A stretch of 64,000 nt of DNA, taken from the NCBI RefSeq assembly GCF_002441715.1, contig NZ_JXJX01000006.1, positions 1-64,000 of the forward strand, given 5' to 3'. Both the position numbers and the translations under genes were made by a program. This DNA comes from Pseudolactococcus plantarum. Lineage in GTDB: Bacteria; Bacillota; Bacilli; Lactobacillales; Streptococcaceae. Shown here in pieces: positions 57,698-64,000 of the stretch. How positions within the stretch are numbered: the first letter of the stretch is position 1; each line of letters begins with the position of its first letter. Below the pieces are notes generated by a model. The model made no database searches. It was not told the origin of the DNA and saw only the letters and a list, made by a program, of their open reading frames with translations.

Positions 57698-57706
57698 ATT
57701 ATACCA
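57698..57706 (-). promoter_or_regulatory. Extended -10 promoter of tyrS
   Basis: Minus-strand TGGTATAAT, about 50 bases before the tyrS start, leaving a leader too short for a T-box. The remaining gap up to 57904 shows no other clear element. Confidence 0.65.
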
Positions 57707-57904
57707 AAAATTAGCCGTTTTGTTAGTACTTATCTGTCTGATATCAGGTAATAATATTAGTCAAGGTATTCCTTTATTAAGACGATATATATCAATCATC
57801 AGGGGAGTTGTTCATCTTAAGCTTTATATGTTGCCATTTATTAATAAAATATCTCATAATTTAGTGCAATAACTGATGTGATAGTATGTAAAATAATAGA
57901 GTTA

Positions 57905-57913
57905 TGTTATAAT
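57905..57913 (+). promoter_or_regulatory. Extended -10 promoter directly before the PBP gene
   Basis: TGTTATAAT ends seven bases before ATG 57921, so the predicted transcript starts at or next to the ATG. No ribosome binding site is present. Confidence 0.7.
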
Positions 57914-57920
57914 TTAACAT

Positions 57921-60260
57921 ATGACAAAAGAAATATCAGATAGAAAACGTAAGTCAAAAAAAACGTCTATAAAACATAAAACTCACCCCAAAAAGCAACA
58001 GACTGATAGTAAGACAATTTTAGGCACGACCTTTATTGTGGTGCGCGGATTATCTATTATTTTTGCTATTATGCTAAGCGTTGGTGCTGTTTTTGCGTTC
58101 TCAACAGGGACAGGCTATTTGATGAGCCTAATCACAGATGTAAAAGTCCCATCTGTCAATACACTGACCGATAAGATTAATACAATTCATGAAGCATCTG
58201 TCATCAATTATAGTAATGGTCAAAAAATTTCTGATATCTCGAGCGATCTCATCAGAACAAAAGTTTCTAGTGAAAACATTTCACAAAATGTGAAAAATGC
58301 TTTGATTGCAACCGAAGATGAAAACTTTAAATCTCATAAAGGTGTTGTGCCTAAAGCTTTTTTTAGAGCAATTTTAGGTGAATCAACAGGTGGCGCAAGT
58401 TCTGGTGGTTCAACGATAACGCAGCAATTAATTAAGCAGCAAATTCTTGGAGATTCACCCACTTTTAAGCGTAAAGCAACAGAGATGGTGTATGCACTAG
58501 AACTTGAAAAACACTTGAGCAAAGATCAAATTTTAACAGATTATTTAAATGTATCCCCCTTTGGTCGTAACAATAAAGGACAAAATATCTCAGGTGTTGA
58601 GGAAGCTGCGCAAGGTATTTTTGGTAAATCTAGTAAAGACTTAACCGTGCCAGAAGCTGCCTTTATCGCTGGACTACCTCAAAGTCCGATAACTTATGCG
58701 CCTTATAACGCTGATGGGTCACTGAAGTCAAAAGAAAATATGCAGTATGGGTTAGCAAGACAAAAAGAAGTTTTATTTAACCTATATCGTAATGATTATA
58801 TTTCTAAGAAAGAATACACTGCCTATAAAGATTACGATATATCAACAGAATTTATCGCTACAGGTAGTGCAGAATCAGCCAGTCATGGTTATCTGTACCA
58901 CGTTGTCTATAATGAAGCTTTCGATAAAGTTTATGACTATCTGATTAAAACGGATAAGGTGTCGGAATCTGATCAAGGTAATGATGCAGTTAAAGCAAGT
59001 TACCAAAAACTAGCAGCAAGTAAATTATCAGAAGGTGGTTATACAGTCACTGCAACGATTGATCAAAATATTTATCAAGCTATGCAAACAGCGGTAGCTA
59101 ACTATGGTTATCTGTTACAAGATGGAACAGGTGAAAATCAAACTGGTAATGTCTTGATGGATAATCAAACTGGTGCAGTCATTGGATTTGTGGGTGGCTT
59201 AAATTATAACACCAATCAAAATAACCATGCCTTTGATACACATCGTGATCCTGGATCATCGATTAAACCGATTGTTGCTTATGGTCCAGCTATAGATATG
59301 GGATTAATGGGAAGCGCTAGTCGTTTATCTAACTATCCTGCTAAATATAGTGATGGCACGCAGATTATGCATGACACCTCAGCAGGGACACAAGAAATGA
59401 TGACGTTACAAGATGCCCTAGATACCTCATGGAACGTGCCAGCCTATTGGACTTACCAAACAATTTTGAAAGCTGGTAAGTCTGTCAAACCTTACATGAG
59501 TAAGATGAATTATGGGATTAAAGATTACAGCATAGAATCTCTGCCGTTAGGTGGTGGTATTGAGCCAACTGTTGTGCAACATACAAATGGCTATCAAGCT
59601 TTACTAAATGGTGGTAAATATGAACCCTACTATGTTGTTGACAGCATCAAAGATGATACAGGTAAAGAAATCTATAAGCATGAGAGTCAACCAGTTCAAG
59701 TTTATTCGAAAGCTACCTCATCTATCATGGCAGAATTGCTTAAAGGACCGATTAAGTCTCAAAAAACAACGACGTTTTATGGACAGTTATCTGGTCTGAA
59801 CCCAGCACTTGCAAGCGCAGACTGGGTTGGTAAAACAGGAACATCTAACAATTTTTCTGATGTATGGTTGATGGTTGGCACACCAGCAGTGACTTTAAGC
59901 TCTTGGGTAGGTCATGATGATAATACGCCTATGGCTGCCATGACTGGATATTTGAATAACTCGCAATATGTTGCACAATTGGCTAATGCTATTTATCAAG
60001 CTAATCCTGGTGTATTTGGCATCAATCAAAAATTTGCAATGGATCCATCAGTTACTAAATCAACAGTTTTAGTATCAACTGGTGAAAAACCTGGGACAAT
60101 TACAGGTGGCGGTTTTAAAAATGTTGCAGTATCAGGTGCAACAACAACCTCTAACTGGGCAACACCTGATGGCGCCCCAAGCACACAATATAAATTTGCA
60201 ATCGGCGGTAGTGATAGTGATTATGCTGATGCTTGGAGCAAGATTTTGGGTAAAAAATAG
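57921..60260 (+). CDS. pbp1B: Class A penicillin-binding protein PBP1b
   Basis: A bifunctional cell-wall synthase: glycan polymerisation and peptide cross-linking outside the membrane. The 779-residue protein has a basic cytoplasmic tail (1-32), one transmembrane helix (about 38-62), a GT51 domain with Glu132 in TEDENF and GGSTITQQLIKQ, and a transpeptidase domain with the active Ser446 (PGSSIKP), SWN in LDTSWNVP and K638-TGTSN. The C-terminus is short. The mRNA seems leaderless. It is a single gene followed by a hairpin terminator. Confidence 0.95.
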   Translation: MTKEISDRKRKSKKTSIKHKTHPKKQQTDSKTILGTTFIVVRGLSIIFAIMLSVGAVFAFSTGTGYLMSLITDVKVPSVNTLTDKINTIHEASVINYSNGQKISDISSDLIRTKVSSENISQNVKNALIATEDENFKSHKGVVPKAFFRAILGESTGGASSGGSTITQQLIKQQILGDSPTFKRKATEMVYALELEKHLSKDQILTDYLNVSPFGRNNKGQNISGVEEAAQGIFGKSSKDLTVPEAAFIAGLPQSPITYAPYNADGSLKSKENMQYGLARQKEVLFNLYRNDYISKKEYTAYKDYDISTEFIATGSAESASHGYLYHVVYNEAFDKVYDYLIKTDKVSESDQGNDAVKASYQKLAASKLSEGGYTVTATIDQNIYQAMQTAVANYGYLLQDGTGENQTGNVLMDNQTGAVIGFVGGLNYNTNQNNHAFDTHRDPGSSIKPIVAYGPAIDMGLMGSASRLSNYPAKYSDGTQIMHDTSAGTQEMMTLQDALDTSWNVPAYWTYQTILKAGKSVKPYMSKMNYGIKDYSIESLPLGGGIEPTVVQHTNGYQALLNGGKYEPYYVVDSIKDDTGKEIYKHESQPVQVYSKATSSIMAELLKGPIKSQKTTTFYGQLSGLNPALASADWVGKTGTSNNFSDVWLMVGTPAVTLSSWVGHDDNTPMAAMTGYLNNSQYVAQLANAIYQANPGVFGINQKFAMDPSVTKSTVLVSTGEKPGTITGGGFKNVAVSGATTTSNWATPDGAPSTQYKFAIGGSDSDYADAWSKILGKK

Positions 60261-60280
60261 GACTGTAAGGTTCTAGAAGG

Positions 60281-60313
60281 ATATCTACAATGTAAGTTTG
60301 TAGATATTTTTTT
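60281..60313 (+). terminator. Terminator of the PBP gene
   Basis: Ten-base stem ATATCTACAA/TTGTAGATAT with loop TGTAAGT and a T run. Confidence 0.88.
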
Positions 60314-60359
60314 ATGGATAACTATGGGTTGAAATAGTTGAAGTGTATGTTACAAGTAG

Positions 60360-60518
60360 AAGACTGTCATTTTTAAAAGAAGGTGGTTTTATGATAACAG
60401 GTATCCTTTACCGATAGGCATTAAGGAGGCGATCCTAATCATATGTTTTATAGTGTTTTTAGGACTTGCTGTACTTGATCGATGGTCTTGGTGGTATTTT
60501 TGTATGACTTTACTTTGA
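60360..60518 (+). pseudogene. Open remnant of a small membrane protein, no start codon
   Basis: This lies in the 406-base gap between the PBP gene and recF. The frame is open for 52 codons after a stop at 60357. It reads KTVIFKRRWFYDNRYPLP, then IGIKEAILIICFIVFLGLAV and LDRWSWWYFCMTLL: basic segment, one strong hydrophobic helix, Trp-rich end. There is no ATG, GTG or TTG near its beginning, so it is more likely a decayed gene than a live one. Family not recognised. Confidence 0.3.
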
Positions 60519-60547
60519 TTCCTAATCTCATATTATGCAGGTAGCAT

Positions 60548-60590
60548 AAAAAAGTAAAAAACTAGATGTCGTCTAGTTTTTTACTTTTTT
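60548..60590. terminator. Strong bidirectional terminator before recF
   Basis: A 19-base stem, left arm A-rich ending GTAAAAAACTAGA and right arm its complement, with loop TGTCG and T/A runs on both sides. It ends recF on the minus strand. Confidence 0.9.
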
Positions 60591-60666
60591 TAGTTTATTT
60601 TATACAGTGCACACTAGTTTATCAACTATATAGGTTTTATATCATGTTTAATCTAATGTAGCAAAA

Positions 60667-61743
60667 TTAGTCCTGCTTTAAAATTTCTCCATCGCTAACT
60701 TGAAACACAGTGAGGTTTTCAGGCAGATGTTTGAGATGATCTAACGTTGTGGTGGTAATAAAAGTTTGTGTTTTACCAATCACAAGAGACAGTAAATCAA
60801 GTTGGCGCTGATTATCTAATTCACTCATGACATCATCCAGTAATAAGATAGGGTATTCGCCGGTTTCTTGGAAGACAAGGTCAATCTCAGCTAATTTGAT
60901 AGATAATGCAGTTGTACGTTGCTGACCTTGGGATCCAAAATTAGCGATATCGATGTCATTGACTACGAACTGCAGATCATCACGATGAGGGCCAACAGAT
61001 GTTTGCTTACGAAATAGGTCATTTTGTCTCGCATTTCTTAATGCTTCTGCAAAATCTTGTTTAACATTTTGAGCATAAGTGATGACTAATTTCTCTTTAC
61101 CATGACTGAGTTTATCATGTAATTTGGTTGAGATGGTCAGTAAATTGTCAACAAATTTCTGGCGATGTGCCATGACTTTTGTCCCATATGAAACAAGTTG
61201 ATCATCTAAAACGTCTAGAAAATGAAGATCAATTTTATGAAGATCAAATTTTAAGTAGCTATTTCGCTCTTTTAATGTCTTATTATAAGACATTAAGTCG
61301 TGAAGATAGACTGGATAAATCTGACCAATTTCTATATCCATAAATCGGCGTCGTATACTAGGTGCACCTTTGATGATGGCTAGATCCTCTGGTGCAAACA
61401 TGATGACATTCAAATTGCCAATATAGTCAGCTAATCGATTTTCTTTTAGATGATTGGCTTTAGCGATACGTCCTTTAGTAGTCAGGCTAACTTCTAACGG
61501 AATCGTCATGTTTTTTTTCAGCACATGAGCAGACACACGCATTTCCTTCTCGCCCCATGTAATCAAATCTTTGTCAGTATGTGTGCGATGACTTCTTGTT
61601 AACGCAAGAAAAAAAATGCTTTCGGCAATATTGGTTTTACCTTGAGCGTTTTGGCCGACAAAGATATTCAGGTTGGGATCAAGATCGAGATGGAGTTCTT
61701 GATAATTTCGGAAATGATGAAGAGATAAGTCAGAAATGATCAT
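60667..61743 (-). CDS. recF: DNA replication and repair protein RecF
   Basis: An SMC-like ATPase that helps load RecA at single-strand gaps. The 358-residue protein has FRNYQELHLDLDP, Walker A VGQNAQGKTNIAES (the Glu usual in GENAQGKTN is Gln), the ABC signature region FGSQGQQRTTALSIKLAE and Walker B LLLDDVMSELD. It starts six bases after the yaaA stop with no strong binding site, which points to coupling with yaaA. The pair is normal in Firmicutes, though here it is away from dnaA-dnaN, as in other lactococci and streptococci. Confidence 0.95.
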   Translation of the reverse strand: MIISDLSLHHFRNYQELHLDLDPNLNIFVGQNAQGKTNIAESIFFLALTRSHRTHTDKDLITWGEKEMRVSAHVLKKNMTIPLEVSLTTKGRIAKANHLKENRLADYIGNLNVIMFAPEDLAIIKGAPSIRRRFMDIEIGQIYPVYLHDLMSYNKTLKERNSYLKFDLHKIDLHFLDVLDDQLVSYGTKVMAHRQKFVDNLLTISTKLHDKLSHGKEKLVITYAQNVKQDFAEALRNARQNDLFRKQTSVGPHRDDLQFVVNDIDIANFGSQGQQRTTALSIKLAEIDLVFQETGEYPILLLDDVMSELDNQRQLDLLSLVIGKTQTFITTTTLDHLKHLPENLTVFQVSDGEILKQD

Positions 61744-61749
61744 GTATTG

Positions 61750-62148
61750 TTATTTTGCACCTGGGAATTTTGGTTTGTTGGTTTTGCGTTTGAAATATTG
61801 TTCTTTGTTATTGGCAGCAGTTTTTTGACGTCCAGCAGCTTTTTTGTTATTAGCATTTAATGTTTTAACTATCGCTTTCACACGAGCTTCTTCTTCAAGT
61901 TCAGCTTGACGTTCAGCTATTTCAGTAGCAGTTGCAGCAACAATATTCAGTTTAAGCCCTAAATCTGGAAATTCAAGTACATCCCCATCAAAAAGTTTTT
62001 TTCCACGTCTATTTTCATAACTGCCATTATATAAGACATCATTATTGGCTAAAAAGTTTTTAGCAGCGCCACCAGTTTCAATAATTGCGGCATCCTTTAA
62101 AAGCTTGCCTAGTGTGATAAATTCATCGTAAATCGTATAAGTATTCAT
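61750..62148 (-). CDS. yaaA: S4-domain protein YaaA (RecF partner gene)
   Basis: A 132-residue protein with an N-terminal S4-like RNA-binding fold (FITLGKLLKDAAIIETGGAA, then FLANNDVLYNGSYENRRGKK and LFDGDVLEF), the YaaA signature, followed by a long Lys/Arg/Asn-rich tail (about 75-132) that is longer than in the 70-residue Bacillus protein. The family lies next to recF across Firmicutes and is linked to ribosome biology; its role is not settled. The minus-strand TGTTAAAAT ends five bases before the ATG, so the mRNA appears leaderless. Confidence 0.88.
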   Translation of the reverse strand: MNTYTIYDEFITLGKLLKDAAIIETGGAAKNFLANNDVLYNGSYENRRGKKLFDGDVLEFPDLGLKLNIVAATATEIAERQAELEEEARVKAIVKTLNANNKKAAGRQKTAANNKEQYFKRKTNKPKFPGAK

Positions 62149-62153
62149 ATCTC

Positions 62154-62162
62154 ATTTTAACA
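62154..62162 (-). promoter_or_regulatory. Extended -10 promoter directly before yaaA-recF
   Basis: Minus-strand TGTTAAAAT, with its hexamer ending five bases from the yaaA ATG; no ribosome binding site between them. Confidence 0.6.
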
Positions 62163-62272
62163 TAAAAACAGAGCTTGTAACCGAAATACAAAAATAAAAG
62201 ATTTTAGGTTGTCTGGATAAGTTAAAGTAGATGAATTCTTATCTTGAATTGCTACAGTCAAGCTCATAATTT

Positions 62273-62281
62273 TGGTATAAT
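62273..62281 (+). promoter_or_regulatory. Extended -10 promoter of the M16 peptidase pair
   Basis: TGGTATAAT, 22 bases before the ATG at 62304, with AAAAAGGA between them. Confidence 0.65.
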
Positions 62282-62303
62282 GGAAACTATAAAAAGGAAA
62301 AGT

Positions 62304-63566
62304 ATGAAACTTAAAACGAATGTTAATTTACATATTATAAAAGAAAAAAAGTTTAAAACAGTTCAATTTTTGGTGCGTTTTAGAACAAAAATGTCTAGAG
62401 AAACGGTCGCAAAGCGTGTGATCATTTCAAATCTGTGGGAGACTTCAAATGCTGTTTTGACAACAAGTCAACAGTTTCAAAAAAAATTATCTAGCATGTA
62501 TGGAGCAAGTTTTACAAGTAGTGTGTCTAAAAAAGGCGATAACCACTTTTTGTCTATAGGTATGCGCGTCGTGCATCCAAAATACATAGCAGATGATACG
62601 GTTAAAGATGCGATATCTCTGATACGTCAAGCTATCTTTATGCCATTAGTTGATGAAATAGGTTTTGATGCAGCAACATTTGATCGTGAAAAGAAAAATC
62701 TAGTACACTATTTAGTCTCTACTCGTGAGGATAAATCGTATGTTGCATCGACAAAATTAGCAGGTCTTTTTTTTGATGATCAGGATGTAGCAACACCAAG
62801 CATTTCGAACGCAGTATTATTGGAAAAAGAAACACGCCAAAGTGTTTATGCCTATTATCAAGAAATGATTAACACAGACGCGATAGATATTATCGTTCTA
62901 GGGGATATAGATCCAGATGAAACGAAAGCGATCACGGATGCCTTTTCAAACTTCCCATTTACAGATCGTCAGTCATTGACGTCGATTTTTTATGAACAAG
63001 CTAATCATCACGATGTAAAGCTGTTAACTGAGAAAGAAGAGGTCAACCAGTCGATTTTGCAATTAGCTTATCGACATACAGTGCAATACGGAGATCAAGA
63101 TTATTTGAGTATGCAAGTACTGAATGGTGTCTTAGGTGGTTTTTCACATGCCAAGTTATTTACGACTGTCAGAGAAAAAGAAAGTTTAGCTTATTATGCA
63201 AACTCAAGATTCGATACGTTTACAGGACTTCTGAAAATTTCAGCTGGTATTGATGCGTCAGATCATGATAAAGCATTAGCATTGATAAAAGCACAGGTCA
63301 ACGCCATCGTACAGGGAGAAATTTCTGATAATGAATTAGCGCAAACAAAGAGTATGTTGAAAAATGCCTACTTTTTAGCCTTAGATTCTCCGACTAATCT
63401 AATAGAACAGGCTTACATAAAGTCGCTGTTACCAGAGCATTACCTGGATATGGTTGATTGGCTAAACAAATTAGATGCAGTCACAAAAGCTGATGTAGTT
63501 GAACTTGCGTCTAAGCTAAGGTTGCAAGCGGTATATTTTATGGAAGGAGACACGCTTGGAGATTAA
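62304..63566 (+). CDS. yfmF: M16-family protein YfmF (probably non-catalytic subunit)
   Basis: A 420-residue M16 insulinase-like protein. The N-terminal domain lacks the HxxEH zinc motif; the region instead reads ISNLWETSNAVLTTSQQFQKK-type text with a Leu/Met-rich helix, so it should act as the inactive partner of the downstream gene. Bacillus YfmF and YfmH are linked to modification of elongation factor P. ATG 62304 is used, with AAAAAGGA upstream; a longer in-frame start (62244) lies upstream of the promoter. The next gene overlaps its end by 11 bases. Confidence 0.88.
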   Translation: MKLKTNVNLHIIKEKKFKTVQFLVRFRTKMSRETVAKRVIISNLWETSNAVLTTSQQFQKKLSSMYGASFTSSVSKKGDNHFLSIGMRVVHPKYIADDTVKDAISLIRQAIFMPLVDEIGFDAATFDREKKNLVHYLVSTREDKSYVASTKLAGLFFDDQDVATPSISNAVLLEKETRQSVYAYYQEMINTDAIDIIVLGDIDPDETKAITDAFSNFPFTDRQSLTSIFYEQANHHDVKLLTEKEEVNQSILQLAYRHTVQYGDQDYLSMQVLNGVLGGFSHAKLFTTVREKESLAYYANSRFDTFTGLLKISAGIDASDHDKALALIKAQVNAIVQGEISDNELAQTKSMLKNAYFLALDSPTNLIEQAYIKSLLPEHYLDMVDWLNKLDAVTKADVVELASKLRLQAVYFMEGDTLGD

Positions 63567-64000
63567 ACGCTATCCACAGGTTGGAGAGACGCTTTATAAA
63601 GAAGTACTAGATAATGGCCTCGTCGTCTACTATCTACCTAAACCGGACTTTCATAAAACATATGGTCTTTTTACGACAAATTTTGGCAGTCTAGATACCA
63701 CATTTGTACCACGTGGTAGCGAAACGATGAAGACATTTCCAGAAGGCATTGCACATTTTTTAGAGCACAAGTTGTTTGAAAAAGAAGCTGGTGATGCCAT
63801 GAACTTTTTTGGCGAATTAGGTGCCAACTCGAATGCCTTTACCAGTTTTTCACGGACATCCTACTTATTTTCTACTCGAGAACAAATCGACAAGAGTGTT
63901 GCTTTATTGCTTGATTTTGTGCAAGAACCTTATTTTACTCAGACTTCAGTAGAAAAAGAACAAGGCATTATCACACAAGAAATTCAGATGTACCAAGATG
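63556..64000 (+). CDS. yfmH: M16-family zinc peptidase YfmH, 5' part only
   Basis: The first 148 codons of an M16 peptidase that continues beyond the window. It shows the start EIKRYPQVGETLYKEVL, NGLVVYYLPK and the inverted zinc motif HxxEH in GIAHFLEHKLFE, followed by GANSNAFTSFSRTSYLF, typical of the catalytic subunit. TTG 63556 is taken as start since AAGGAGA lies five bases upstream and it overlaps the yfmF stop. Together the pair would form a heterodimeric protease. Confidence 0.88.
   Translation, partial: MEIKRYPQVGETLYKEVLDNGLVVYYLPKPDFHKTYGLFTTNFGSLDTTFVPRGSETMKTFPEGIAHFLEHKLFEKEAGDAMNFFGELGANSNAFTSFSRTSYLFSTREQIDKSVALLLDFVQEPYFTQTSVEKEQGIITQEIQMYQD

Noticed and set aside
57657-57920. 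T-box leader for tyrS
   Set aside because: The tyrS promoter is only about 50 bases from the gene, and no T-box sequence (TGG-rich bulge, terminator pair) is seen.
60443-60478. 11-codon frame (MFYSVFRTCCT) after AAGGAGG in the gap before recF
   Set aside because: Spacing of 13 bases and short random product; the overlapping remnant frame is a better explanation.

Overview
The window looks like chromosomal DNA of a low-GC Gram-positive lactic acid bacterium of the family Streptococcaceae, most likely Lactococcus or a close relative. The reasons are AT-rich sequence, AAGGAGG-type ribosome binding sites, many extended -10 promoters (TGnTATAAT), short U-tailed terminator hairpins, a lactic-type peptidase set (PepN, PepT, PepA), a DUF4651 protein and an rml/rgp rhamnose polysaccharide locus. 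I saw no rRNA, CRISPR array, prophage or intact insertion sequence. Species assignment is inference.

Layout. Position 1 is the 3' end of a tRNA-Pro. Then rsmD, coaD and a SepM/YlbL-type PDZ-Lon protease form a tight operon. Next is adhE with its own catabolite-type control region, a divergent Lrp-type regulator and isochorismatase-like hydrolase, a TMEM175-family channel, rpsB and tsf (with unusual repeats between them) and ezrA.

From 11.4 to 31.0 kb lies a large cell-wall polysaccharide locus. rmlACBD makes dTDP-L-rhamnose; rgpA and rgpB start the rhamnan; rgpCD export it. A variable part follows: a GT4 enzyme with a coiled-coil tail, three RgpF-like proteins, a short epimerase, an acyltransferase, a GacH-like glycerol phosphate transferase and a GtrB-like polyprenyl-phosphate glycosyltransferase. 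Directly downstream (31.2-36.3 kb) are two secreted wall hydrolases (GH73 and NlpC/P60 type) that share a triple DUF5648 module, a lipoprotein, and a large membrane protein that may be a GT-C glycosyltransferase. This 11-36 kb stretch is the most distinctive part of the window.

The rest is mostly housekeeping: pepA (minus strand), a DUF4651 protein, a thioredoxin, ytpR, a short ssb, a CHAP hydrolase, groES-groEL under a CIRCE operator, purA, pepN, rplU-prp-rpmA with an L21 leader, pepT, a universal stress protein, a CPA1 Na+/H+ antiporter, a cysteine desulfurase with thiI (4-thiouridine in tRNA), a DHA2 multidrug transporter, tyrS, a class A penicillin-binding protein, recF and yaaA (minus strand), and a yfmF-yfmH type M16 pair cut by the window end.

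Four genes (GH73 hydrolase, DUF4651 gene, class A PBP, yaaA) have an extended -10 element so close to the start codon that their mRNAs should be leaderless or nearly so. Two intergenic regions carry short open stretches that look like gene remnants.
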